DNA of 64,000 nucleotides. Source: an uncultured Lachnospiraceae bacterium (lineage in GTDB: Bacteria; Bacillota; Clostridia; Lachnospirales; Lachnospiraceae). The stretch covers positions 1 to 64,000 of the forward strand of contig CAJUBE010000024.1 in NCBI GenBank assembly GCA_910584725.1, read 5' to 3'. The translations under genes and the position numbers were made by a program. How positions within the stretch are numbered: position 1 is the first letter of the stretch; each line of letters opens with the position of its first letter. The notes below the pieces were generated by a model. That model had not been told where the DNA came from, made no database searches, and was given only the letters and a program-made list of their open reading frames with translations. Shown here one piece after another: positions 1 through 11,286 of the stretch.

Positions 1-157
1 CCTCAGGCTCCTCGGGCACAGTCGGGTCTTCGGGGTCGGTTGTGGGGTCCACAACCGACGGTTTTACAAAATTTTCCTCAGGCCGTCGGCGTGTTTCATT
101 CCTTGAAATGCCTGTGTTTTCAAGGAAAAACATGTAGATTACAAAGCGACTACGCAT
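1..157 (-). CDS. Partial surface-protein-like frame, runs off left edge
   Basis: This frame is open leftward from an ATG at 155-157, after a stop codon directly before it, and gives 52 codons before the window edge. A second possible start lies at 131-133. From about residue 35 the sequence is rich in Val, Pro, Asp, Thr and Glu (for example VVDPTTDPEDPTVPEEPE), as in the linker that follows the signal peptide of Gram-positive surface proteins. No convincing signal peptide is present. It resembles the start of the giant gene ending at 38460, which also opens with an acidic linker and no signal peptide. Only the acidic linker is seen directly; the surface role is inferred. It may be a silent or 5'-truncated cassette. 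Confidence 0.4.
   Translation of the reverse strand, partial: MRSRFVIYMFFLENTGISRNETRRRPEENFVKPSVVDPTTDPEDPTVPEEPE
99..127. repeat. Perfect 10-bp inverted repeat, 9-bp spacer
   Basis: TTCCTTGAAA at 99-108 and TTTCAAGGAA at 118-127 are exact reverse complements around a 9-bp spacer. This geometry resembles the core crossover site of a tyrosine recombinase, and it lies about 90 bp from the 11-bp-period repeats at 215-315. It could also be an operator or chance; function is inferred. Confidence 0.45.
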
Positions 158-214
158 TCAAATTTGGATGATAAATCATTTGTGGTTTCAATATGATAAC
201 GCATATTTTGGGGA

Positions 215-315
215 TTTGTCGCTAAAGTGTCGCTAATAGAATTTGCCAGAGGGCCTGAAATGGCAGTATTTGCTGGGAATGCGGGGATGGCGATTTGTCG
301 CCAATTTGTTGCTGA
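215..315 (+). repeat. Two pairs of 11-bp-period repeats (TTTGTNNCTAA)
   Basis: Pair one is TTTGTCGCTAA (215-225) followed directly by AGTGTCGCTAA (226-236). Pair two is TTTGTCGCCAA (294-304) followed by TTTGTTGCTGA (305-315). The unit length equals one helical turn, so both units of a pair face the same side of the DNA. The same motif occurs as two pairs at 38597-38707. Tandem 10-11-bp direct repeats like these are typical of integrase arm-binding sites; that role is inferred. Confidence 0.6.
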
Positions 316-333
316 TATAATTTCTTCACCGCC

Positions 334-372
334 AAAAGCCGACCACCCATATAGGACGGCCGGCTTTCCACT
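334..372 (-). terminator. Probable terminator of the XRE gene
   Basis: Downstream of the minus-strand XRE stop, the transcript would fold GAAAGCCGGCC against GGTCGGCTTTT with a loop of about 12 nt, followed by a short T-rich run. The stem contains one or two imperfect pairs. Confidence 0.5.
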
Positions 373-412
373 TCACGGATTATAATTTTCTGCGTACAAG
401 CCAGGTGCGGTT

Positions 413-769
413 TCAGTTTTCCCCATTCTTCAAAAATCTGATATACCGAAGCAGGTCGCGGCGGTCTTTCGGGTTCAGCTTCTGGATATCATAGACAACG
501 TCATGCATAGTAATATCTCCCAGATATTTTACATTCAGGTTGGTATTCCCGAGGTACCCTGTATTTGCGCCCAGCAAGTAATCGGTGCTCACTTTGTAAT
601 ACTCAGAGAGTTTCGTTACCGCCCAGATTGGTATCTCACGATGGCCGTTTTCATAATTGGAATAGGTTTGCTGTGACACACCCAGATATTCAGCAATCAC
701 CTTTTGCTTAATATCTCTGTCTTCCCGTAAATCTCTTATTATCATCCGTAGCTCTTTCATTTTAACCAA
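413..769 (-). CDS. XRE-family transcriptional regulator
   Basis: A 118-residue protein with a Cro/C1-type helix-turn-helix at about residues 6-66; the recognition region reads LGVSQQTYSNYENG, the usual XRE signature. The roughly 50-residue tail is of unknown function. It is expected to be a cytoplasmic DNA-binding repressor, often autoregulatory or controlling a neighbouring mobile element. It faces away from the small gene at 968, leaving a 198-bp AT-rich divergent control region. Its target cannot be read from the sequence; the nearby orphan recombinase and surface-like frames are candidates. Family assignment is firm, regulon unknown. Confidence 0.88.
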   Translation of the reverse strand: MVKMKELRMIIRDLREDRDIKQKVIAEYLGVSQQTYSNYENGHREIPIWAVTKLSEYYKVSTDYLLGANTGYLGNTNLNVKYLGDITMHDVVYDIQKLNPKDRRDLLRYIRFLKNGEN

Positions 770-967
770 ACTCCCTTCTTACCAATAAACTTAAGACTGT
801 TGTTGTTTTTAATGATAACACACAACATAAGGTTGTAGAGCGAGAACCACAAAAAGAAGAGAAACAAACACTTCTACAATAATTAATTGTATCACATTTG
901 AGGATTACTGTGTAATATTTATTGATTTTTGTTATAATTATAATATCAGAAAGGACGCGATGGTACA

Positions 968-1204
968 ATGAAATCTATATTTTCCATAAGAAAAAGTAAA
1001 GATGAGAATATTTTCCCGAGCGATTTTGACAAAAAACTATATAAGCCTGTTCTGAAATGCAGCATCTGTACAGGAGAGCAGGTGGCCGGATTTAAAAATC
1101 TGACCACCGGAAAGTTCGAGGAAGTTATGCTGATTAGAAATGAGAAGGAGCTTGCTTCGTTTAAGGAGCGGTATGGGATCAGCGAACTCGGGAAGGAATA
1201 CTAA
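968..1204 (+). CDS. Small conserved protein, unknown function
   Basis: A 78-residue soluble protein with a central CSICTGEQVAGF segment and a C-terminal EVMLIRNEKELASF segment. This pattern looks like a conserved small protein of Clostridia rather than a random frame, but I cannot name a function. Two closely spaced cysteines (CSIC) could bind metal. AT-rich DNA with two overlapping TATAAT matches (933-944) lies just upstream, and AAAGGA precedes the start. Its last 26 bp overlap the 3' end of the convergent mannose-1-phosphate guanylyltransferase-like gene. Confidence 0.65.
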   Translation: MKSIFSIRKSKDENIFPSDFDKKLYKPVLKCSICTGEQVAGFKNLTTGKFEEVMLIRNEKELASFKERYGISELGKEY

Positions 1205-2504
1205 GTTTTGTCTTATCTCCAACACTGATTTCCTTTCCGATTTGCACTTCGATGAGCTGTAAGGCCGAATCCGCAATGATCGTATGCGGGATTCCAGCTT
1301 TCATGGTTACCACATCTCCGGCGGTAACTGCTTTCTCCGCACCGTCTATGATCGTGCGGCCTTTTCCCTCAATCACAGTCCAGACTTCGTCCCGTCGTTC
1401 GTGGCTGTGATAATTCATTTTGTGCCCGGCGTTCAGGGTCACCTTGATGGTCATGCTGCCGTCCTCGATATCAATGACACGGAAACTGCCCCAGGACTTT
1501 TCTGCAAACATAATCTGTTGGTCAATTTCATCCACAAAAGGCTTAATATAGCTCGACTGCGTTTTGTCAGAAACGAGGATTCCTTCGGGGCTGGCGGAAA
1601 CAACTATGTCCTTTAAGCCCATACAAAGCACAGGTACATCCAGTTCGTTCACTACATGTACGTTACTGCAGGCATCGTTCAGGATCGCCTTACCGATAGA
1701 AGGACTTTCCATCGCCTCAGTTAACGTATTCCACGTTCCCATATCTTTCCACATGCCGCCAAAGCGCATCACTTCAATCTGTGTTTCATGCTCTACAACA
1801 GCATAGTCAAAACTGATTTTGGTAAGCGTGTCATATTTGTCGTAGAGATCCCTGTAATCCCGAAAAGCGATCAGCTCATGGGCGCGTTTTAGCACATATC
1901 CCAGTCGAAATGCAAATACGCCGCCGTTCCATAGAGCGCCCCTGGCAATATAAGTTTTGGCGGTCTCCGCGTCGGGCTTTTCCTTAAACATGGACACCCG
2001 GCTGACGTTTTCGTTGTCTTTGGGAATAATATAGCCGTATTTTGCGCTGGGGTATGTCGGCTCTATGCCCATGAGTACCAAGTTGGCGTCACTGACCGCC
2101 GCTCTTTCTCCAAGTCTTTTCAGCGCCTCAAAATAATCCTGTTCCACATAAGGGTCAACCGGGCAGACCACCACGGATTCATCCGCGGGAATTTTCTGTA
2201 CGTCATGAAGATAGGCCGCTGCCAGCGCAATCGCCGGAAACGTATCGCGCCTGCATGGCTCCACACTTATGCCTACATCCGTTCCGAGTTGGTTGTGGAT
2301 GGCCGATACCTGTGATTTCGAGGTGGCTATGGTAATCGTTGCGGACTTATCCACAGAAAGAATCTGGCGGTAAACCCGCTGTACCATGGATTCGTAACTG
2401 CCGTCATCGGTCTTGAAAATCTTTATAAACTGCTTGGAGCGGGTGTCGTTGGAAAGAGGCCACAGGCGTTTGCCCGAGCCGCCGGATAAAAGGACTATGT
2501 TCAT
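1179..2504 (-). CDS. manC: Mannose-1-phosphate guanylyltransferase (GDP-mannose pyrophosphorylase)
   Basis: Makes GDP-mannose from mannose-1-phosphate and GTP for surface glycan synthesis. The 441-residue protein opens with the nucleotidyltransferase signature LSGGSGKRLWPLS (residues 6-18), has the sugar-phosphate motif FKEKPD near residue 170, and ends in a cupin-type phosphomannose-isomerase II domain (about 320-435, with YHSHERRDEVWTVIEG). It is slightly shorter than typical bifunctional ManC proteins (460-480), so isomerase activity is not certain. It stands alone, without other polysaccharide genes, and converges on the small gene at 968. Family confident; exact sugar specificity not shown. 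Confidence 0.88.
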   Translation of the reverse strand: MNIVLLSGGSGKRLWPLSNDTRSKQFIKIFKTDDGSYESMVQRVYRQILSVDKSATITIATSKSQVSAIHNQLGTDVGISVEPCRRDTFPAIALAAAYLHDVQKIPADESVVVCPVDPYVEQDYFEALKRLGERAAVSDANLVLMGIEPTYPSAKYGYIIPKDNENVSRVSMFKEKPDAETAKTYIARGALWNGGVFAFRLGYVLKRAHELIAFRDYRDLYDKYDTLTKISFDYAVVEHETQIEVMRFGGMWKDMGTWNTLTEAMESPSIGKAILNDACSNVHVVNELDVPVLCMGLKDIVVSASPEGILVSDKTQSSYIKPFVDEIDQQIMFAEKSWGSFRVIDIEDGSMTIKVTLNAGHKMNYHSHERRDEVWTVIEGKGRTIIDGAEKAVTAGDVVTMKAGIPHTIIADSALQLIEVQIGKEISVGDKTKLSIPSRVR

Positions 2505-2660
2505 GGGAACCTCCGTGTTGGTTGTTGGGAATAGTATAACACAGCGGTGCTCTTTGCGAAAGAATCTTTCCTTGTTTTAAAATTTTGCATATCGGGAAAA
2601 TGCTTTATAGTTCTCTTTCAGCATGTATTCAAAGCTGTACAAAATAGATTACTTTTGAAA

Positions 2661-2697
2661 AACGCCCCGGCTATCACTGCCGGGGCGTTTCTTTCAG
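2661..2697 (-). terminator. Rho-independent terminator after the recombinase
   Basis: ACGCCCCGGC and GCCGGGGCGT form a perfect 10-bp GC-rich stem with a 7-nt loop. On the minus strand it is followed by TTTTT, which fits termination of the recombinase transcript; the plus-strand side (TTTCTTT) could also terminate. Confidence 0.85.
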
Positions 2698-2743
2698 CGA
2701 TGTTCAGTATCTTATCTCGCATGTTAAATCATAATTGCAGCTT

Positions 2744-3835
2744 TTACATGCGCTGCTTTTTTATGGCGTGAGAAATCTCATTTTGCGGGGCCAAAAACGA
2801 CTCGCAATCAATTCTATTGATCTCCCGCCGAAGCTCTTCGATCGTGCGGTGGCCATAAACTGATTTCTCCACATCGCTGCCCAGACTGTGCCCCATGAGC
2901 ATGTGCTTGGCGAGATCGTCCACCGAATATTTATCACAGAGCCATGAAAAGGTGTGACGGCAGTCATGGGGCGTATGCTTTTTCCCGGAACTGCTGTAAA
3001 GGATATCCAATTTTTTTAAAAGGGGATAAAATTCATGGCGTCGGAAAGCGTCGCCGTTAAACTTTTTCGGTCGAAAGGCTTTTGCAAAAGGAATAATAGA
3101 ATGGTGAAAGGGAACGATGCGGTTTTTCCCGGCGCGCGTTTTGACGCCCCCTTTGAAATACTGTTCCTCCAGATTGATTTCGATCGTTTCATAAGCGGAA
3201 ATACGAAAGCCGCTGTAGATCATCATAAGTACAATACGCGCTGCCGGGTCTTTTTTGTGCTGCCAGAGTTTGTCGATATCTTCCTGTGTAAACGGTTCCC
3301 CCTTCTCAATATCGTTTTCCTGACTGATCGCGACAAATTGCGCGTAATTCTTTTCAATAATATCGTTTTCCATCGCATACTTATACATTTGGCTGTACAG
3401 TTTCTTAATATTGGAAAGACTGGAATAGCCGAGTGTGCACTCATCCAGCGCCTTCTGCATATGGTGCTTGCGAATGGCGCAGAAACTCATTTCGTGAAGG
3501 GAGGGAACATTTTTATAAGCAGAAGCATAATCCATGCGGCTGCGGGCGGAGAGCTGTTTTTTGCTCTCGACGAATTTGGCGTTAAAGAAAGCATGATAGA
3601 TATCGGTGAAGGTGGCAGCGGAAATGCTGCCGGACTGCAGACTGCGGTTAAAGTCCACAATAGCGTTGTAGGCAGAATACCAATCCTCGTAATAACCGAT
3701 AGCCCGCATCGGGCAAAGCTGGGGGGCGGCGCCGCCGATTTGTGAGGTTGGGTAAGCGGCGTAAGGTCTTTTGCGATTGCCGCTCAGTTTTTTGATGCAG
3801 CCGAAGCCGTTTGGTAGTTTTGGTCTTTTTTTCAT
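2744..3835 (-). CDS. Tyrosine recombinase / integrase, orphan
   Basis: A 363-residue site-specific recombinase. The start at 3833-3835 is chosen because AAAGGAGA lies 8 nt upstream; an in-frame ATG at 3889 lacks this. The catalytic set is visible: Arg in SGFRISAYE, Lys in KTRAGKNRIVP, HDCRH, the second His in MLMGHSLGSDVEKS, and the nucleophile Tyr in SVYGHRT. An N-terminal arm-binding and SAM-like domain occupies about residues 1-170. No excisionase, phage or conjugation genes lie beside it, so it is not part of an obvious prophage or conjugative element. Candidate substrates are the 11-bp-period repeats at 215-315 and 38597-38707; this is inference. Confidence 0.9.
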   Translation of the reverse strand: MKKRPKLPNGFGCIKKLSGNRKRPYAAYPTSQIGGAAPQLCPMRAIGYYEDWYSAYNAIVDFNRSLQSGSISAATFTDIYHAFFNAKFVESKKQLSARSRMDYASAYKNVPSLHEMSFCAIRKHHMQKALDECTLGYSSLSNIKKLYSQMYKYAMENDIIEKNYAQFVAISQENDIEKGEPFTQEDIDKLWQHKKDPAARIVLMMIYSGFRISAYETIEINLEEQYFKGGVKTRAGKNRIVPFHHSIIPFAKAFRPKKFNGDAFRRHEFYPLLKKLDILYSSSGKKHTPHDCRHTFSWLCDKYSVDDLAKHMLMGHSLGSDVEKSVYGHRTIEELRREINRIDCESFLAPQNEISHAIKKQRM

Positions 3836-3960
3836 TTGTAAGGTCTCCTTTCTACTATGGATGTCGTTTTGTAGTAAATAGATAAACAATACAACATTTT
3901 GATCCTGTCTATTTTACATGAGGAAAAATTGGATTGCCAATAGGCTGTAAGGGAGGAAAA

Positions 3961-3972
3961 GAACAAAAGTTC
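3961..3972. promoter_or_regulatory. LexA SOS box before uvrB
   Basis: GAACAAAAGTTC matches the Gram-positive LexA operator GAAC-N4-GTTC exactly. It lies 82 bp before the uvrB start, which fits SOS control of nucleotide excision repair. No equivalent box was found in the uvrB-uvrA gap. Confidence 0.8.
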
Positions 3973-4054
3973 GATTTTGCTATATACTTTTAAAAAATTT
4001 TCTGCTATAGTGATACATGAGAGCAAAAAACGCTGCGCAGACAGAGGAATGATT

Positions 4055-6043
4055 ATGGACCATTTTAAATTAGTTTCAGAATACGCCCCCACCGGTGATC
4101 AGCCCGCCGCTATAGAAGCTCTGGTGGAAGGGTTTAAAAAGGGGAATCAGTTTCAAACGCTTCTCGGCGTGACAGGCTCCGGCAAGACGTTTACTATGGC
4201 GAATATCATACAGGCGCTCAATAAACCGACGCTGGTGATCGCGCACAATAAGACGCTTGCGGGGCAGCTTTACGGCGAGTTTAAGGAGTTTTTCCCCGAG
4301 AACGCGGTGGAGTATTTCGTGTCCTACTACGATTACTACCAGCCGGAGGCTTATGTGCCCTCTACGGACACATACATTGCGAAGGATTCTTCCATCAACG
4401 ACGAGATCGACAAACTGCGGCTCTCCGCGACGGCATCGCTGACGGAGCGGCGGGACGTGGTGGTGATTGCCAGTGTTTCCTGCATTTACGGGCTGGGAAG
4501 CCCCGAGGAGTATGCGGGTATGAGTATGTCTCTGCGCCCCGGCATGATGAAGGACCGGGACGAAGTCATCCGCGGACTGATTGAGATGCAGTACAATCGA
4601 AACGACATGGATTTAGATAGGTGCTGCTTCCGCGTGCGGGGTGACGTGCTGGAAATCTGTCCCGCACAGGGCGGCGATTATCTGATTCGGGTGGAATTTT
4701 TCGGGGATGAAATCGACCGTATTACGGAGGCGGATCCGCTGACAGGGCAGGTACACGCGGTTTTGGAGCATGTGATGATATTCCCCGCGTCCCACTATGT
4801 GGTGCCGCAGGAAAAGATCAATGCCGCCTGCAAGGTGATCGAGCAGGAATTGGACGAGCGGGTGAAATATTTTAAGGGTGAGGACATGCTTCTGGAGGCC
4901 CAGCGCATTTCGGAGCGGACGAATTTCGACGTGGAAATGCTGCGGGAGACGGGATTCTGCTCCGGGATAGAGAATTACTCGAGACATTTGAACGGCATGG
5001 CGGAAGGGGAACCGCCCTTTACGCTGCTGGACTATTTTAAGGATGATTTCCTGATTATTATAGATGAGTCTCATATGACGATTCCGCAGATACGGGGCAT
5101 GTTTGCGGGGGACAGATCCCGAAAGAATACGCTGGTGGACTACGGTTTCCGGCTTCCCTCGGCGTTGGATAACAGACCGCTCTGCTTTGAGGAGTTTGAG
5201 AGTCATATCGACCAGATGCTCTTTGTATCGGCGACGCCTTCGGACTATGAGGCGGCCCACGAGCTGTTCCGCACGGAGCAGATCATAAGACCCACGGGAC
5301 TGCTTGACCCGGAGGTGGATGTGCGCCCGGTGGAAGGGCAGATCGACGATCTCATCTCGGAGATCAATAAGGTGGTCGCGGATAAGGGCAAGGTGCTTGT
5401 GACTACGCTCACCAAACGGATGGCGGAAGATCTGACGGCCTACATGAACGACGTGGGCATCCGGGTCAAGTATCTGCACTCCGATATCGACACGCTGGAA
5501 CGGGCGGAAATCATTCGCGATATGCGGCTTGACGTGTTCGATGTGCTGGTGGGTATTAACCTTTTAAGGGAAGGGCTGGATATTCCGGAAATCCAGCTTG
5601 TGGCCATATTGGATGCAGACAAGGAAGGGTTCCTGCGCTCCGCCACATCTCTGATTCAGACGATCGGAAGGGCGGCCAGAAACGCAAAAGGTCATGTGAT
5701 TATGTATGCGGACGACATGACGGACTCCATGAATACAGCCATCACGGAGACGAACCGCCGTCGGAAAATCCAGCAGGCTTACAACGAGGAGCACGGCATC
5801 ACACCGCAGACGATCCAGAAGGCGGTACGCGATTTGATCAGTATTTCCAAGACGATCGCGAAGGAGGAGCAGCGGTTTGAGAAGGATCCCGAATCCATGA
5901 GCCGGGAGGAGCTGGAAAAACTGGTCAAGGAAGTGGAGAAGCAGATGAAGCGGGCCGCCGCCGACCTGAACTTCGAGGCTGCCGCAGAGCTGCGTGACCG
6001 GATGGTGGAGTTGAAAACCAAACTCAGGGATTTTGATAAATAA
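4055..6043 (+). CDS. uvrB: Excinuclease ABC subunit B
   Basis: Damage-verifying helicase-like subunit of nucleotide excision repair; it receives DNA from UvrA and recruits UvrC. The 662-residue protein has Walker A GVTGSGKT near residue 40, the damage-sensing beta-hairpin region YYDYYQPEAYVP near 95, helicase motifs including DESH and QTIGRAARN, and a C-terminal UVR domain (LVKEVEKQMKRAA) that contacts UvrC. The ATG at 4055 is chosen over upstream in-frame ATGs because AGAGG sits 7 nt before it. An SOS box lies upstream. uvrA follows after 126 bp; uvrC is not in the window. Confidence 0.98.
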   Translation: MDHFKLVSEYAPTGDQPAAIEALVEGFKKGNQFQTLLGVTGSGKTFTMANIIQALNKPTLVIAHNKTLAGQLYGEFKEFFPENAVEYFVSYYDYYQPEAYVPSTDTYIAKDSSINDEIDKLRLSATASLTERRDVVVIASVSCIYGLGSPEEYAGMSMSLRPGMMKDRDEVIRGLIEMQYNRNDMDLDRCCFRVRGDVLEICPAQGGDYLIRVEFFGDEIDRITEADPLTGQVHAVLEHVMIFPASHYVVPQEKINAACKVIEQELDERVKYFKGEDMLLEAQRISERTNFDVEMLRETGFCSGIENYSRHLNGMAEGEPPFTLLDYFKDDFLIIIDESHMTIPQIRGMFAGDRSRKNTLVDYGFRLPSALDNRPLCFEEFESHIDQMLFVSATPSDYEAAHELFRTEQIIRPTGLLDPEVDVRPVEGQIDDLISEINKVVADKGKVLVTTLTKRMAEDLTAYMNDVGIRVKYLHSDIDTLERAEIIRDMRLDVFDVLVGINLLREGLDIPEIQLVAILDADKEGFLRSATSLIQTIGRAARNAKGHVIMYADDMTDSMNTAITETNRRRKIQQAYNEEHGITPQTIQKAVRDLISISKTIAKEEQRFEKDPESMSREELEKLVKEVEKQMKRAAADLNFEAAAELRDRMVELKTKLRDFDK

Positions 6044-6169
6044 CTTCCCTACACAAAATACATTTGTCTGTCTATGAGATAATATACAAAATGAAGGTGA
6101 CGTGTGGTTAGGTTTTGCCTAAATTATTAAGAAAAACATAAAAGATAAATAAAAGAGAGGTATGATATC

Positions 6170-9037
<2,868 letters not shown>

Positions 9038-9039
9038 AG

Positions 9040-9118
9040 ATAATGCGTCTTCCCTGCTCGCCGTGTGAGCCGCATGTTGTGAAACAGCAAACTTCCATAT
9101 GCGGGCCTGCGCACAAAA
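9040..9118 (-). repeat. Family B intergenic repeat, copy B3 (partial)
   Basis: The reverse complement matches the copies at 40264-40344 and 49648-49736, sharing TGGAAGTTTGCTGTTTCACA and CGGCGAGCAGGG. The 3' hairpin arm seen in the other copies is missing here. It sits at the 3' end of uvrA, just before a terminator. Confidence 0.7.
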
Positions 9119-9120
9119 AT

Positions 9121-9163
9121 AACCCCTCTCAATGCGGCACAAACCGTAAACATGAGAGGGGTT
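9121..9163. terminator. Bidirectional terminator between uvrA and the ABC-class ATPase
   Basis: AACCCCTCTC and GAGAGGGGTT pair perfectly across a 23-nt loop. T-rich runs follow on both strands (TTTTGGG on plus; TTATTTTTG on minus), so it can end both convergent transcripts. Confidence 0.85.
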
Positions 9164-9169
9164 TTGGGT

Positions 9170-10831
9170 TTATAACATCCGATATCTTGCCAGACACGCC
9201 AGAATCTCCTGCCGTCTCACATAGGCGGCGGGCCCGGCTCCATAGTTTTTCGGCGTAAGCGCCAGAATCCCTTCTTTCTCCAGCTTGGCGAAGACTTCCT
9301 CCGTTAGCTGGGGAAGGGTTTTCTTTCCGTTGGCCAGCCGTTCCAGAACATACTGTGAAATATAGGCGAGCGCGGCGGTCTGGCTTTCACCCACGATCTG
9401 CTCCAGATAACGCAGGTCGATCTCGTTCTTGTCCAGACTGATCGTGTCCCAGCCGTGCACCTTTGCCTTTTCAATCCGTTTTGTGCGGACGGTCTTTTTC
9501 AGCCAGTCGGTCTTTTTCACGGTTTCTTCCGTAAGTTCCACAGCCAGCTCCTTGGCCCGGGCCGTCACGTCCTTTGTCTCGTAACAGTCCATCTGCAGTA
9601 CCGTGTCGGCCACCGACAGATAATCGCCGGAACTCCCCGCCACTAATATAGTAGAAATGCCCATATCCCGATAGAGGCTTCTGATCTTTCGGATGAAAGG
9701 CGTAATCGGCTCCTTCTCGTCGGAGACGAGCTGCGCCATGCGCCCGTCACGAACCATGAAGTTGGTTGCGGAAGTGTCCTCGTCGATCAAAAGCACGGTA
9801 CTTCCAGAGGCAAGCGCTTCCACCGTATTGGCGGCCTGAGAGGTGCTGCCGCTGGCGTTCTCCGTCTGAAAGCGGGTGGTGTCCGACTTCATCGGAAGGT
9901 TGTTGATAAACATGGAGATATCCGTCTCGTGGATGCAGCGGTGTTCCTCGGCGCGCAGCTTGAACGCGCTCTCGTCAGTGATGACAAGCTCTCTGCCATC
10001 ACCGGCAATGTGGTTGTATACGCCGCGCTCCAGCGCTTTTAACAAGGTAGATTTCCCGTGGAAGCCGCCGCCCGCAATGACCGTGATGCCGTGACGGATG
10101 CCCATGCCCCGCACCTTGCCCCGATGGGGAAGCTCCAGTGTAACAGCGAGGGATTCCGGGCTTTTAAATACCACCGCATCCCGCATGGGCCTCTGGGAGA
10201 CGCCGCTTTCTCTCGGCAGGATGGAGCCGTCTGCCACAAAGGCCGCAAGATCGTGTTTCGGCAGAGCCTCCCGGATAAACTGCTGGTCGTCCGCCAGCGC
10301 GGTCACCTTGTCCAGATCCTGCTTCATGCGGGGATTCATTTTGAAGACTTGCTGTGCCATATCGGGGATTAAATGGAATAAAATCTGCGCAAGCTCCCCC
10401 GCTGCGATGGTGCGCCCAAACGCAGGAAATCCCACTTCAATGCGGGCTTCGATTACATCCTTGCCGATATGCATGGCTGTTGTTTCCAGAATTTCCTGTC
10501 CGGTTCTGCAGGCCGTCACCAGCCCGCTTTTGCCGGAGCCTTTCGCTGACCGTCCTTCGCCGTTTCGCAGGAAACGGTGGAGACTACGCAGCAGATAATT
10601 TTCCACCGCAATGCGGCGGTGTCTGCTCTCAAAATACGAAGCAGAAATATTTCCTTGATTTCGATACACGATTCGTACTCGTGAGGGAGAAGCAAATGGG
10701 TCTCCCTGTACATGGTCGATCCAGAGCCGGTATACCCCAAAATCGTATTCCCCTTCCAAAACCTTGTAGGCTTTATAGCCTTTATGGTCGATCTCTCTGA
10801 GTTTTGATTGTAATTCTGCCTGTGATTTCAT
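9170..10831 (-). CDS. Predicted ATPase of the ABC class
   Basis: A 553-residue cytoplasmic protein of the family known as predicted ABC-class ATPases (COG3044-like). The nucleotide-binding features are Walker A GGGFHGKSTLL at about residues 252-262 and Walker B STVLLIDEDTSATNF at about 340-355. The N-terminal 200 residues are the family's own domain, and the C-terminus (residues 470-553) is helical. There are no membrane segments and no permease partner, so it is not a transporter. The biological role of the family is unknown. It converges on uvrA and shares its terminator. Confidence 0.82.
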   Translation of the reverse strand: MKSQAELQSKLREIDHKGYKAYKVLEGEYDFGVYRLWIDHVQGDPFASPSRVRIVYRNQGNISASYFESRHRRIAVENYLLRSLHRFLRNGEGRSAKGSGKSGLVTACRTGQEILETTAMHIGKDVIEARIEVGFPAFGRTIAAGELAQILFHLIPDMAQQVFKMNPRMKQDLDKVTALADDQQFIREALPKHDLAAFVADGSILPRESGVSQRPMRDAVVFKSPESLAVTLELPHRGKVRGMGIRHGITVIAGGGFHGKSTLLKALERGVYNHIAGDGRELVITDESAFKLRAEEHRCIHETDISMFINNLPMKSDTTRFQTENASGSTSQAANTVEALASGSTVLLIDEDTSATNFMVRDGRMAQLVSDEKEPITPFIRKIRSLYRDMGISTILVAGSSGDYLSVADTVLQMDCYETKDVTARAKELAVELTEETVKKTDWLKKTVRTKRIEKAKVHGWDTISLDKNEIDLRYLEQIVGESQTAALAYISQYVLERLANGKKTLPQLTEEVFAKLEKEGILALTPKNYGAGPAAYVRRQEILACLARYRML

Positions 10832-11117
10832 AGTTAAAATACTCCTTTATATTACATTTTTGCCCGTCTTAATAGGCTTAGACTGTGCGACTATGGCGGG
10901 GATAAATCCGAGATAGCTGTCCCGGGCCAATTTGTAGTATAACATAGCTGCCAAAATTTGGGGCAACTTTTTCCCGAAAGAAATGTGTAAATGTATAAAC
11001 ATTTCTGTCCTGCCGTCCGATAATAAAAAAAGAAGGCAAGGATGCTGAAATCAGAGCGGAAGGAACCGTTCTGTTTTTGGCGTTTTTTACTTTTTTTAAA
11101 AAAAATAAGAAAAACCT
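10832..11117. other. Intergenic, no gene seen
   Basis: This AT-rich stretch separates the divergent ABC-class ATPase and the mbl operon. I see no credible coding frame or strong hairpin apart from short A/T runs at 11025-11115. It presumably contains the ATPase promoter. Confidence 0.6.
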
Positions 11118-11146
11118 TTGAAAAACCGATTCGATGAGGGTATAAT
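11118..11146 (+). promoter_or_regulatory. Sigma-A promoter for the mbl-flagellar rod operon
   Basis: TTGAAA (11118-11123) and TATAAT (11141-11146) are separated by exactly 17 bp. Transcription would start near 11153, leaving a leader of about 130 nt before the mbl start. Confidence 0.75.
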
Positions 11147-11286
11147 ATAATAGCCTAGGAGACTCGAAGCGTAGGTTCGTGGGTCTTGCGGCATGAATGA
11201 GCAAATGTCCGCGGTGGCAGGACGAAAAATAGGGCGTGCATTTGCGGATTAGTATGGTACATTCTCGGGAAGGGGATCAAAGGTAA
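11147..11286 (+). promoter_or_regulatory. Long 5' leader of mbl with possible structure
   Basis: The leader contains GCAAATG paired with CATTTGC (about 11200 and 11238), enclosing TCC...GGA. It does not match a riboswitch class that I can recognise. An AAGGGG-type ribosome site (GGGAAGGGGATC) precedes the start. Confidence 0.35.

Noticed and set aside
2744..3835. Prophage or conjugative element around the recombinase
   Set aside because: No structural phage genes, excisionase, relaxase or transfer genes are nearby.
6044..6169. Separate SOS box for uvrA
   Set aside because: No GAAC-N4-GTTC match occurs in the uvrB-uvrA gap.
11200..11245. T-box leader before mbl, suggested by GCGGTGGCAGGACG
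   Set aside because: The T-box sequence AGGGTGGNACCGCG is not matched and mbl is not a T-box-type gene.
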